This document shows positions 11,769-25,262 of a stretch of 64,000 bases of DNA, one piece after another. The notes below the pieces were generated by a model. It was not told where the DNA came from. It saw only the letters and a program-made list of their open reading frames with translations, and searched no databases. The stretch spans positions 10,788,001 to 10,852,000 of the forward strand of contig CM106585.1 in the NCBI GenBank assembly GCA_048013815.1, given 5' to 3'. The position numbers and the translations under genes are program-made. The first letter of the stretch is position 1; each line of letters starts with the position of its first letter. The DNA is from Setoptus koraiensis (lineage: Eukaryota; Arthropoda).

Positions 11769-12541
11769 TGTTGTCTCATGTTGTTATTATTACGACTTTC
11801 GTTTGTCGTGCAGCGTTTAGACACTGGCTCGCAGCCCGTTACAGTCACACAGCCACACAAAGCCAGCGCGCGCGCGCGCGCTAGAGGGGCCAAATCAAAG
11901 AGTTTAGCCATCAATGGGCCCCAATGTGTTCTCTAACAGTGTGCGTGCGGGGCCCGAGGCGACCGACAAATCTAGAACAAACCGACTAAAGAATAAGACA
12001 AACTGGATTACGTCACACGTTACACTGTATACAACTTTGGCTGCTGCCTGGATGCTGCCGTCTCGCCTGTTAGGCCGAGCGGGGCCTCGCTGGCGCGGCA
12101 GCGTCACTCGCGGTCCCACTCTGGCCAGTCTAGCCGCCAGACTCTGACGGGGCCCCAACTAGCGCGTCCAGCCAGACAGCGCCAGTCGACAGACACAAAC
12201 ACGACGAGCCGTCGGATGAGACGCGCCGAGACAAACAAAGCGCCGGCAACGGCGCCCAAAACAACGCGCCCGCCAGACACTCTGGCCGGCGCGGCTCGCC
12301 GAGACCGTCCAGTGTCAGGTGGATCTCTCTGGCTGGTGGGATCTGGGCCCGGCCCCGGCCCCCGTACCTAATCTGTAATCCTCTTAAAGGCAACGGGTAT
12401 TAGTTGTGCGTGTCGCTGGCTGGCCGCTCGCTGGCTGGCCGGTCAGCCAGAACAGGCGCAAAGAAGCGCGGTGCGGGGCCCGCCAGCGACGGGCCGGGTG
12501 TGAGTGTGTGTGTGTGTGAGTTATATTGACTGGTCACTTAC

Positions 12542-13107
12542 CCGAAGCGAAAGTATTATTATCACTGTTCCCGTCTGATTTCCTATTGTCTTGGCCTGTG
12601 GCGCTTGGCTGCTTGTTTGCTGCTGTTTCGGGCCCCACCGAGGCAAACTCGAAGCTGCCCATTGTGTTGTGCTTGTGGGGCCCATCGCGGCCACTACAAG
12701 TGTAATTAACAGTGGCAGTCGGTTGCTGGTCAGTGTTGCGCGACACGGCGTTGCACGATTCGCTGCTGCGACCTCTAAATTGATTAGCGGCCGCGGATAC
12801 TTGTTCGCGTTGCGTGACCGTTTGGCCGTTGTTGTCGTTGTTGCTGTCGTTGTTGCTGTTGTTGTTGCTGTTGTTGTTGCTGTTGTTGTTGCTGTTGCTG
12901 TTCGGGCCATCAATGTGACGACGGCGGTCGCTGTCGTTGTTGTCGTTGTCGTTGTTGTTGTCGTAACTGTTGTTGTCGCTGTTGTTGCTAATGGCGCTTG
13001 AATTATCACAATCAAGATATTGCGTAATGAAGTAAGTTTTGAAAGATATGCCACTTATGTTGGACCTGTTCTCCTCCAGAATGTAACTGTGCTTCTTGAC
13101 GAGATTT
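12542..13107 (-). CDS. guanylate cyclase exon 4 (end of cyclase domain and Asn/Ser-rich tail)
   Basis: It starts in phase 2, giving Gln-Asn-Leu-Val, and completes the cyclase domain with a final strand, [14 protein letters not shown], the counterpart of the usual C-terminal MKTYWL-like strand. An Asn/Asp/Ser-rich tail follows, then a more complex Ser/Gln region. The exon can end at 12542 before a strong GTAAGT donor, phase 1. If that donor is skipped, the frame stops five bases on, at TGA 12534-12536. The donor overlapping the stop suggests that splicing continues to a further exon. Confidence 0.8.
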
Positions 13108-16100
13108 CTGTTGTGCCGGCCATCGAGTTCAACGAGCGCCAATGCGTGCCAAGTTGTTCGGTCGGTCGGTCGGTCGGTCGGTTTATCCGTGGTTGTGCGC
13201 CATTTATCCAGCCAGCAATTGAGCCACCGGGCCACCATTTAGCCGGTAGAGGGGGCGTCATTTGGCCATTTGGCCATTTAGCCATTTAGCCGTTAGTTTG
13301 GTGGTGGTGGAGCGGTCATTTGGCCATTAGCGGCACACACAACCGAACAAGCAGAGATAACGGCAATGATAACAACACAAACAAATTGATACGTTAGACA
13401 ACGTTAGTGATGTAAGCGATAATCCACACGCTCGCCGTATATTTATACGGGGCGCCCCATTATCACGTGTGCACACTCTGGATGTGGATATCGTATCACC
13501 TGGCGGTGGATACGATAAGCTACAGCGCTACTCTGGCCGTGCGGCTAGAGTACGGCGGCATTACGTAAGCAATTACGCTGGCTCGCCAATATTACTTAGT
13601 GTCTGGCCTGGTGGATATCTCATGGCACTCATCCATGGGCCATATCAGAGAGCCATACTACATAGAGTGGATATCCACGGTGAGCACAGTGAACAGTGTG
13701 CACAGTGTACAGGTATATCCGCACACTCACCTGTGTCACACAGGTGAGTGTGCGGATATAGCGGAAACAGCTGACCAATTTGCATAGACTCATGTAGTGG
13801 CCGGCAATACTTACTGGAGGGTAAAGTCGCTTATGTGTATCTTGCCGCCGACTCCGTTAGTTTCCAATCTGTTGGCCAGCGTGGTGGTGTTGCCAAACAG
13901 CGAGTACCTGGGCACTCTCAGGCCCACAATTCCCGCCATTACGGGGCCCGAGTGGATGCCAATGCGCATCTGATCGCACACAAGCCGGCACAATCGCCAA
14001 AAGGCCAAAGTCGCCAGTCGCCGGTGTCCAGTTATCCGTTATGATAATGAGTGTGCATAATAGCATATTCATTATAATATTATAATAATGTTTGCGACGC
14101 TCATAGCGGGCGCCAGTTGGCAGCAACGAGCGGATAAAAGCCATTGATGGGGCCCACCGGCCGGCCGGCATTGATGTGTGTTGAGTGCGCCAATTGCGTT
14201 GGTGTAATGAGCGCGCGCCAATTCGGAATATCGGGATAACAAGCAGAGAGGGCAAAACACAAGAAGATGGGAGGGGGGGGGGCAGACAGCAAACAAAGAT
14301 TAAGTTAGATTTAATGAGTAAAGTGAAAGTTGCCCATTGATTGAAAGCGGGGGCCCCAGCGCCCGTTGCCCAGTTACGTTCAGTTACATGGGGGCCAGTC
14401 GCATTAGTTGGCGGCGTTGAGTGGGCCCGCTAAACGGCACAGGCGCAGGTACAGGTACGGGCCGCCAGGTGAGCGGATGGCCAGGCCGGCCAATTGGCCC
14501 AATTGACCAATGCGCCGGTTCGGCTTGCGCTGGCCAGGCCAAAGGGCCGGCCGCCTCATAAATAATGTATCGCACTAGCGTCTTTGGCACGGTGTTACAT
14601 AACACCACGCCAAAGTGGCTCGTCATTTGCGCCGCTTGTGCCATTTGTGCGCGCCCGCACCGCCAGCCGGCCCCGGCCCGCACCGCTGGCCCCGTGCCCC
14701 GGCCTAATACCTCGGCCCCCTCCCACCGGCACCCGAAATAGCCCCGGGTTCGGTGTTCGGGCGGAGGGGGGGGAAGGGGCCGCACTTGGCCTTGCCACGG
14801 TGCGCCGGCCGGAGCGCTTAAGCCGGCCGCTTGGTGGCCGCTGCTGCTGGCTTGTTGGCCAGCAGCAGCGCCCACGCTAACTAACTTGCGTTCGGCCTTG
14901 CGAGCCAGCGCCGTGACGCGCAACATAGCTGGTGGCTATCGCTGTGTTATAACTGTCAGAATGTGTGCGTGTGTGTGTGTCCAGGTAACACCACCGATTG
15001 CATTACGTAACACGATGATATAACAGTGCGTTGCTAACTAAGCTGCTGCGTTGCGACAACAACAACAACAACAACAAGCCAACAACGTATTACGTAACAA
15101 GCCAACAACGACTAGCTGTCGTTGTTACGTAATTGTATTGTTTGTACTGTCGGTGCAGTGTGGCAGTGTGTCGTGTCGCGCCACGTAACGTGTCGTAACG
15201 TGTCCATCAAGCAAGCCAAGCAGCAGAAATGTTGCTGGCTGGCTGGCTGACCGGCTGATGGACGCATTGCAACGCATCACTATCAACCAAACTCACCTGT
15301 ATGGGCTCGTTGTCTGCGGGCGATCTAACGCTCGCTATCACCTTCACCATGTCCAATCCCATTCTGACGCAACGGTCAGCGTGATCCAGCAGCGGCTCGG
15401 GCAAGCCGCCCACAACAACGTACGCGTCGCCTATGGTCTCCACTTTATATACGCCATGGATATTTGTTAAATTGTCAAATTGTAAATATAATGTATTCAA
15501 TAATCTCACTATATCTATGGGGCGCACATTCTCTGAGCCGCACATTTTTGTGAAGCCAACAATGTCGCTGTACAAGCACGTGACTAACTCAAATGATTCT
15601 GATTCAACTTGAACGCCCTGGCTCAACAATGACGCTATCTTGGCCGGAAATATGTTGTGCAATATTTCGTTGGTTCGCTGATTTTCCAATCTCAATTTTG
15701 AATCCATTTGCTTCAGATCGTTGCTGGCCTGATCGAGTTTCTCAATGAGATCGCGTTCCTTTTTGTGCGAATGACTTATCAGCATTAAATCACGCGCTCG
15801 GTCGTGCAGCGCAAAATCCGACATGCTGAGGCCGCATTGAATCAGCTGATCCAGATTATCTACGCGAGCCGAACACAAATACAGACAATATTTGCCGTTC
15901 AGCAGCATGATCATCTGACCCTTCAGTCGCAATCTGATGGAGCTCGACTTTAGCTGGAGCCTCTCGTCCTCGTGCTGCTGCTCTAATTGTTGCTGTTCGT
16001 CTAATTGTTGCTGCTCGCTCGCTTGTTGTTGTTGCTGTTCGTTTTGGTACCGCTGTTCACTGTGATGTTGTTGTTGTTGTTGCTCACTATGATGTTGTTG

Positions 16101-19100
16101 CTGATGTTGTTGTTGTTGGCCGTGCTGTTGTTGGCCGTGTTGCTGCTGCTGCTGGCTCGGTTGTTGCTGCTCTTGGGCCGAAGGGTGCACTGGGCGCTGC
16201 ACCAACAATTGGCTGCTCTCTAGCTGGACGGAAGCCCTCTGATTGGTGGTCAAGTTGTACCAGTAGTCGGCCTGGTGATCGCCAGGGGGCGCGCTGCCGG
16301 AAATGGGGCACTTTGGGTGGTGTGATGACGGTTGATTATGCTGATTACTGGCCGCCGCCGCCGCCGCTGCTGCTGCTGCCGGCTCATGGTGCTGCTGCCT
16401 ACTGTCAGCTGACTGATGAATGAGGCCATTGTTGGTGTTGGCGTTGGTGCAGGCGATCAATGATGGATGGCGTTGCTCGTCGTCATCGTCGTCGTCGTCG
16501 TCGTGAATATGATGCTGTTGCTGCGTTTGTTGCCTATTTGGATTCAGCACCACACACTGTCCAGACTGCTCGTGGTGGGCGCTCGTGGTCACTTCCGGTG
16601 TCATAGGCGCCGCTGTCGTCGTTTTGTGCTGCCCATTCCCAAATGACCTGCCCGACGCCAGATGCGCCGTCTGATTGGCATGATTAGAGCCAATTAAGTG
16701 GCTCTGTTGTTGTTGTTGTTGCTGTTGTTGTTGCTGTTGTTGCTGTTGTTGTTGTTGTTGCTGCTGCTGCTGGTCAACGTCGTCGCGATCTGATTGATCG
16801 ATTACGCCAACACTAGCAGCAGTTGTTGTTGTTGATGACGCAACAGCGTTGCTATTCCCAATTGTCCCGCCAGGTGACCGGTGCTGCTCATCATCATTAG
16901 CCAACAGTCTATCAGTCATTATTAGATTATTCGCCTTGTTAGTGTGCCCACCTGTCGCCCCTTGGGCACCCTGGTGGCCGGTGGCGGCATCGAGCATTTT
17001 GGCCTGTCGCATGCGCATAGCGGCCGCCGTCAGCGGACACATGGACGGTCTCTGCTGATAGAGTTGTTGTTGGTGCTGTTGTTGTTGGTGCTGTTGTTGC
17101 TGTTGGCCAGCCGCTGCAGCGTCGGTGATTGATGACCTAGTTTGACTGACTAAAGATGATTGATTCAACCTAGTGGCTAGCTCGTCAACGAATTGACTGT
17201 CGGTCAATTTGTTGTCGTTGTCGTTGTCGTTGTTGTTTGCTCTAATTAACTCTCGCTCTAATGGCGTCGATGCTGTTGTTGATGCTGCGGTTGTCGGCTT
17301 GCCCTGGTGCTGCTGCTCACCTTGTGGACTGAACAATTGCAATGCCATCTTGCGTTGTCTGTCGGCATTTAAAACTAATGGACGCGTCTTCACCACAAAC
17401 ACTTGATTGGTGTGATCGACAATTGACTCAAAGCTAGTGTCTATCTTTGGCCTAATTATCTTAAATAAATGAGTGAATTTAATACCGTTATTGCTCTGCA
17501 ATATTGACTCTTTCCAATATAAACTAGTGATTCGTAGCAACGATTTGCCCACTTGAACAATCTTGAAATCCCTATCAAATATAACGTGAAACGGAAAGGC
17601 GTCCATCATAATCTCTGTATTAATTATAGAATCGTTGACATTGGACGATATGAGATCGTATATGTTCGACATGAGGCCCTGCTTCTTTTTGGAGGCGGCC
17701 GTGGCCGCTTGTTTGCCCAGCTTCACTGATTCCACTGTCTGCAGAATGCTGGCTCGCCGATCCGACGACGCTGGCAAGTTGCTGTTGTCTTGCTGCTGCT
17801 GCTGTTGCTGATTATCCGACGCAACAACCATGTTATTGTCGGCACTGTCGGCGCCCGCTGTCGTGCAATCGATGTCGTCTTCGTTGGGCAGATCGTTGTT
17901 GAAACTTGAGCGCTTTCTGTCTATCTTGAGTATCACATGATCATCGTTTGAGGATATTTTGACATTTTGTCCGGCCGTGGTTGCTGTGGTTGTTGTCTCG
18001 TTGCATTCGGTTATCATTATGTCCGTTTGGAAGAACTCTTTGGCCACTGCCATCACTAGACCTCGCACAATTGGACTGAGACCCTTTCTCTCACTATAAT
18101 AATGCAAATACATTGAGCCGCCCGTATCTCTGGCCTGCTGTTGTTGCTGTTGGGCGCTTGTTGCTGCTGGCGAGGGCGATCTGTTGTTGTTGTTGTTGTT
18201 GTTGCTGCTGCTGCTGCTGTTGTTGTTAGAGGATTGGCTGTTGTTGTTGTTATCACATGGTTGATTTGGCTCTCTGTCGTTGGCAGCGCCACCCGTTGCC
18301 GTGGTGGCCAAGCTCGTGGTGACCCTGAAAGAGGGCGCCCGCATTCCGGGATAAATAGAGGCCAAGTGGTCGTGTAGATTGTCTAAATTGGTTAAAAAAT
18401 CGAACAGGTTACTGCCTAAAACGCGCAATATCTGATCGTAGCCATTCTTTTGGCAATAAATCAAAAAGTGCTTTCCGAATTCCTCCAGGCAAGTCTCCAC
18501 GCTGAGACCGGACACAATTGAGGCCGCCTCCACCAATTTAAAGGTCATGTCGTCCTCGTACACCTGATGCATGAGGAACGAGGCCCCGCACAGCTTCACG
18601 CCCGATATGTTGCTGGCGAGGGGCCGGCGTTAGTTTTCGCGCCATTGATTCGTTTCATTTCATCGAGTTGGGTTTCGTCGAGTTGGGTTTGGTCGAGTTG
18701 CGTTTGGTCGGTTCACGGTCGCGTAATTGGATGGACAGGGACAGGGATAAAACAGGGGCCAAAGGGGGCCAAAACAGGCACGAAACAGGGACAGGACAGG
18801 GACAAAACGGGGATACAACAGGGATACAACAGGGGTAAAAGAGAAAACGGTTAGAGAGCGATGATTTGGTTAGTGCGCAATCGGCAATTTCGTAGCTCGA
18901 GGCCCCTCGTTTGTTTGTTTGTTTGTTTGCTTTGTTGCTATATCTTGTTTTATTTTATTTTTTGCCTTGTTTGTCTCGGCCTCTCACTGTCTCTATATCC
19001 AGATATATATATGACTGACAAACGAGTCGCCAGAGTGTGCGAGTTGGCTGCCCGACACGACAACCGTCTCGGCTAGATTACTAAATGGGGTCAATGCGTG

Positions 19101-22100
19101 TCATACACGCGTGTGACAACAAACTTGGGCACGGCAAACACTGCAACGTTGCAACTGAAACTAACGACAGGTGCCCAATTGTTCACTGGGTCTACCACTG
19201 CCAGTCAGTTACGTAATGTGGGCATTGATTGGGGGCCAAACTGCAAACAGTTTTTACAGTCATTTTCCCTTGGCTCGCAAACTGTATGTGCAGAGCAAAC
19301 AATCTTTGTCTCGGTTGTCGTTGTTGCTGCCGTTGTCGTTGTTGCTGCTGCTGTTGTCGTTGTTGCTGCTGCTGTCGTTGTTGCTGCTGCTGTCGTTGTT
19401 GCTGCTGCTGTTGTCGTTGTTGGTGCTGTTGTTGGCGGCGTTGTCGGTGTCGGTGTCGTGGATGTTCTCGGCGTCGTATTGGCGACGAGAGCGACAGAGC
19501 AAACAACGCGCCTGATACAGTGATACGTGTCGCACCTACTAATGAATTGGGCACGCGCCATCATGGGCGTCGCGCCAGACGCTGACCGACATCATGTGGC
19601 ATCGCATAAGATATATATATATATATTGTAGCTTGCCAGTTATATCGTATATTACGTATCGTATATACGTTATATCGTGCGACAATTTACCGTTATAACC
19701 GGCCAATGCAACACCGATATACAAATAAACAGATTGTCAATTAAATGGACAAGCCGGCCAGACAGCCGGACGTGGCAGTCTGGCAGCCTAGGGCCGCTCA
19801 ATGGCCAAATGAATAAAAGATAGAACAAGTGCTCAAACGTAAGTGGGGCCCCACAGACGCGCCCGACAGTCACAATCAGTGTGGCCGGCGTGTATTCATT
19901 GGTTGTTCACTGGTCACTATTAATAGCTTATATTAATGTTTGCTCACTCTCGCTCACCTTTGCGTGGGCCCGAAGCTGAGCGAGCGGCCGGCCAGCCAGC
20001 GAGAGCGGCTGTCAGTGGGGCCCCGGCTCGCAGCGACTCTCGCAATGGCGCAAACAACAATGACACTAAGCGACAGTTATAACAGTTATAAGTGATATAA
20101 CAAACTGGCTAGACAGACAGACAATTTTGTCGGTTGTTGCGGTTGTTTGCTGAGCGTGGCTGCCGGGCCCCGAAACACACAGCCAGCACTGGCGCTGCCA
20201 GGCTAACAGGGCTAATGGGGCCAGTGGCGCTGGTCTCATTTGCATATTTGATGGCAGCAGCTCTCTGCTTCAATGGTTAACACGTGTGCAAATACCCGGG
20301 GTCGTGTTGATGAGGCAACAAACAGACACAGTTATCAGCAATCCAAGACAATCCATTGAAAAATCAAATACCGACACAACGAGGCCATTTTTGCACAGGC
20401 CAGCCAATCCATTGTTTGCCGCTCGTTTCGGCTATATTTGTCGGTATATTCGTCGGTATATTCGTCGGTATATTCGTCGGTATATTTATCGGTATATTTG
20501 TCGGTATATTTGTGCACCGGCTGGCGCCCGCCAAACGAGCCTAGGTGAGAGACGAGATTTTTCGCGGGCCCCAAAACGCGTTATTGCTACTGATATTACA
20601 CTGATCATAGTGTATATAATACTACTACGTGTACCACTGTTATTATTGTGTTACTTCAGTCATTCACTTGTGAATAACGGCCCCCCCCCGTAATAAGCGC
20701 GAGCGGGGCAATGGGGCCATTTGTGGGCGCTGAGTATGCCAGTTATTATGCCAGTCATAATGCCAGCCATCACGGCCGGGCCATTATGCAGTTATTGAGC
20801 CAGTTATTTTGGGGGCCAGATATGGGGCTCGGCGGTTATTTGTTGTAGTCGTGTGTTATCCCTTAAATGGCTCGCATCGGTGAGAACAACAATTGATGAG
20901 CCAGTTAGACATGATTATACTATTATGACGATACCGCTGAGAGCACTGTTTGCGCGCGCCCCACTAAAGCAGCTCTAGGCAACAACTGTTAGCTGAAGAG
21001 GGCCCGACTTTATCGCTGCTAGGTATGCCTCGGAGCCAACTGGGGCCCGCGCGCCGCTCACCGATCGAGCGGCCGTCCGCTGGCGATCCGCTAAACGTCC
21101 GCCGGCCATCGACTGGCCGACAGTGACCCCACTGCCATGCAGCCATCACTTATTTGGCTCAACAAACAAGTGCAACCAAGTGAATCTTGATTCTTGATAG
21201 CGGCCGCTGATGACACGATGCCCGGATAATCGTCGTCGTCGTCGGCGCGCTCGCCGAGCCGTCGTCGAGTCGTTAGCGGCCCGTTAACGGGCCGCTAGCG
21301 GGCTGCCAGCCGGGCCCGGCCCGATTGGCCCACTCACCGCTAACTAGCTCAACTGGCCAGCTAAATGGCTAAACTGAGCGCCCAAGATATTGATGGCCGG
21401 CGATGATTTGTGTGCCAGCCAGTGTTTGCCCAGCGCCGTAATGGAGTGCGTGTTACTCAATTATCTGTCCGTCGGAGGCCCATGGATCGCCGGCCACAGC
21501 CAGCCAGCCAGCCAGCTCCAGTGATCGCCAGTCGGCGACGGTCAGCGCCGGTCAGCGCCAGCCAGCGCCCCCTAAGCGCCAGCCATTCTCGATCCGACGG
21601 GCAGCTTCGGACGGGCGCGCCCGGCGCTGCATACCGGCCTCACGGCCACATATTTGGTGGGGCCCGTGCGCTATATATAGCAGCCGTAGATACTCATTGT
21701 TGTTGTTGTTATTAAATGGGTATCATCTCGTCTGTCATAACTGTCACAAGGCAATCAAGCAATCATTTTCGTTTTGGTCGCCCAAACGCGCGCCCCCGTG
21801 TTTGTGTGCGCGCGCCCAACCGATCACCTGACCGAGCTAAACAGGTTAAGTGATCTAAATGGAGTTGGGGCCCCGATATCACGACTCAACGCCGATAATC
21901 ACTATGCAATCAGGCGGCCAGTGGCTAACGTGCCAGTGGCTCGTTTGGGCGCTCGTGGGCGCACCGCTGGCCCCAGCCAACAGCGACCTACTGAGCGCCG
22001 CTTTTTACGTGGCTCATAAATTGGTACGTGGCCGCTTGTGTCGCTGCCGCTGCTGTTAGGCGAGCCTCTGCTCTGGGGCTCGGGGCCCCAATGGAGCCCA

Positions 22101-25100
22101 GCGATGTGAATGGTGCGGTCAAGCCGGGCGAACCGTATCGCACACGGAGGGCAATATTCACGGATTGCAGCGAACGCACCAAACGAGTCGAGCGCATGCC
22201 TCACCGGCGACTCGCGCCAACGGGCCCCACACTGAAGGCGAAAAGAGGCGCCCAGAGGAGCGATTGCGAGCGTCAAGTGAGCGGCGGCCCAACGCGCCGC
22301 TCGCCGGCAACGAGAGGCCCACTCGCCGGCAACGAGAGGCCCACTCGCCGGCAACGAGAGGCCGACTCGAACGCGAGACAACAGAGGCCACGAATAAACA
22401 TATATATGTATATATATAAACATATATATCTTTATATATAAATGTGAATGAATGCAAATATTATGAAAAGGCGAGTCAGCACGTACGCGACTTGTTATGA
22501 TTGCCGCGTGCGTGTGTGTGTGTGCGCGCGTGAGTGTGTGTGTGTGCTTTATTTGCTCTAGTGCCATTAGAGCCGGAGCGGCGGCGGCGGCGAGCGGGCC
22601 AAGATAGCGACGACGGCGATCGCTCGGCGGTGACTATAGCGACTATCGCGACTATCGCGACTATCGCGACTTTGGCGCAGTTCGAGTAGTGCAATAAGGC
22701 GCTAGGTGAGCTAGCCCAAACGGTGAGCTAGAACAACAATAACGGCAACTTGTAGTGTCGTTGGCGCCGCATTACCGTTAGCCAGCTAACAACGGGCAAT
22801 AATCAAGTGCCTGTTGTGCGTGTGTAATTTGATTCGCGCCGGGGCACAAAACAGAGTGGGCGACAGGGGGAGCCAACAATCGAGCCGCTAGAGAAACATC
22901 ATCATCTCGAGATCAACCGGCTCTGACTGACTCTGTTCCGTTGGCTGGCTGTCGGGCCGGCTGTCGGGCTGGCTCTTGGGCTGGCTGTCGGGCTGGCTCT
23001 TGGGCTGGCTGTCGGGCTGGCTGTCGGGCTGGCTCTTGGGTCGGCTCTTGGGTGGGCTCTTGGGTGGGCGCGCCCGGCCGGTGCAACAGCGCAGTCGGTA
23101 GCGGGTAGCCGGCAGCGGGTAGCCGGCAGCCGCTTGATTTATTTATACGCAAACACGCTGCCCGCTAGCGGAGCTAGGTGAGCTTGCCGGCAGCGGGGCC
23201 CCTATTGCTGGCAATTATTCAGTTGCTGCTGGCGGGCCACACTTGGGCCCCATCGAGCCTGGCTGGCGGCTGGCTGGCTGGCTCTTTGTCGCTGCTTATA
23301 TCTAGCCAAGCAGCTAGATATAAATAAATATAAACTAGCCTTTGCCAGTTCCACTTTATTAACCTCCATTTATTCACACAAACACACGCACACACACACA
23401 CACGCACACACACACACACACACACACACGCGCACACACACACACACAACGGTATTTGAAGTGACAGTGTGTGTAAGCAAACATTGTGACATTGTGTCGC
23501 ACCAACTTGGCCGAGTGAATTGCCGGTGAATTGCCGGGGCCCCAACTGCACACACACACACACACACACAAATTAATGCCATTGGACTCTGTCGGTCGGT
23601 CGCTCGCTCGCTGGGCGACAGACAGAGAGAGAGTCCAATGGCAGAGGGGCCCCCTCAAGTGACTTGAGCGCCGGCGAGCTGACTGGCGGCGGCCGGCCGA
23701 GTCCAATTAGATGAATAGAGAGCGGCGCAGTCGTGACTATAATAACGACAACACTTACGCTTGTGTGTGCCTCGTCGTCTATCTGTGCAAATCAAGCCAA
23801 CAACGACAACAACTTGGCCGACTTTTTTACTTAATCTACACACACACACGCACGCATACGCATTCCAAGACCAATTCACCTTGGCTATATTAACTATCCG
23901 ACTAGCCAAATGGGCGACTTGAGCTGCCGTCGAGGGTGCCCAGCGGCGCCACCGGTGAGTCAGCGCTCGACGGCCCCCGCTACGAGGCTTATTTATATAT
24001 AAATATCGCCCCAACTGGCTGCGGGCTCGCACTGGCTGCGGGCTGGCTCAATTTCCAAGTGGAGCGGCGCGCGCTTTTTAGCATACATCTGTCGCGCGTT
24101 GGGGCCCCATTTTGCTTGGGGTCGTTTTGGTTGCGTTTGTTGATTATTCCATCTAATGACATCTCCGCCAGTCAGCTGAGTATTAACAACTCGTGGCACG
24201 AGTCGCACGCGCCAGCCACACACAAACAAAGCCAGCCAGCCAGCGTTGTGTTGAGTTGAGCTCAGCCGAGTCGAGTTGAGCCGAGCCGAGCCGAAATCTG
24301 GCGAATTCGCCGAATCAGAATCACTCACTTTCAATGATTTTGCACCCGCATTCTGGGCACAATCTGGGCACAATCTGGCCGCCGCCGCCGCCAGGTAACA
24401 ACCACAGCCAACAACTGCGGGCAGGCCCACAGAGTTTTGGGCCCATTATCTGCATCATTACATGCGCACACAAACCGTGAGCCGGCGGGCCCCGCAAGCA
24501 AGCGCAACTGTGACCGGCAAATCCTATTTGCCGCGCTAAGCTGTTTCGCTTTTCATTTAACTCGCCAGCAGCGCGACAAGCGCTTGTGCGTTGCGTAACG
24601 TCGCTCTCAATATGCGACTCTCGACTCTCAAAATGTAACTCTCCAAATGGGCGCTCGCATTTTTCGCCATTGGCCCCATTCGCGCCATTGGCCCCGTTGG
24701 CCGCGTTGGCCCCATCAGCCGCGTTGGCCCGTCGGCCCCGTTGGCCCCGTCAGCCGCATAGACCCCGTCGGCCCCACTGGCCCCACTGGCAGCCGCGCCA
24801 CCAGCCAGCCGTGGCCAGTGATTTAAATTCCTTGCCGCTTGCCGCCCGCCGCCGACTTGCGATGCCGGCCATCGAGCGATTGTTGCGCGCTAAAAGTCGA
24901 GCGGGCCCCACTCGGCGCAGCCAAACACCTGTTTCCTGTTGGCGGCATCATTGGCTGGCGCGGCCGCTCGCAGAGCGCTGGCTCCACTCTAGTGGCGGGT
25001 AGTTGCGCGCTAGTGGCGGCTAGTTGCGCGCTAGTGGCGGCTAGTTGCGCGCTAGTGGCGGCTAGTTGCGGGTAGCGGCAGCGTCAGCCTGATGGCGTCA

Positions 25101-25227
25101 GGCTCAAACGGCAACGGCGACAGGCGTCTTGCCAGTTTGGGGGCGCTGCCGTCGCGACGACGAGCGGCGCTGGCGGGCAAGCGCGACAGAGGCCCTAATA
25201 AAGTTGCTTGCTCAACCGACAACAGCA

Positions 25228-25262
<35 letters not shown>

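Larger units (their letters stand above)
3376..12541 (-). other. 9.2 kb non-coding stretch, candidate fourth intron of the cyclase gene
   Basis: I see no convincing gene here. Open frames are short and coincide with repeats or GC-rich sequence. The stretch is GC-rich and holds minisatellites (5811, 7341, 10430, 11693), palindromes (5432, 6746, 8275, 10568, 10745) and CA/TG dinucleotide runs. It is bounded by a phase-1 GTAAGT donor at 12541 and a phase-1 acceptor at 3376 on the - strand, so it could be a single intron if the Gln-rich exon belongs to the cyclase gene. The palindromes and arrays are listed separately. Confidence 0.45.

Noticed and set aside
12130..12393. - strand frame of 87 codons just beyond the exon-4 donor, considered as the next cyclase exon
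   Set aside because: Composition is Arg/Gly/Pro/Ser-rich as in GC-rich random frames, with no constrained segment. The acceptor and phase were no better than for 2066-3375.
19098..19585. Several overlapping frames of 90-140 codons on both strands
   Set aside because: All run through the same TTG/CTG/TCG triplet array inside the first cyclase intron, and none has splice-bounded complex sequence.
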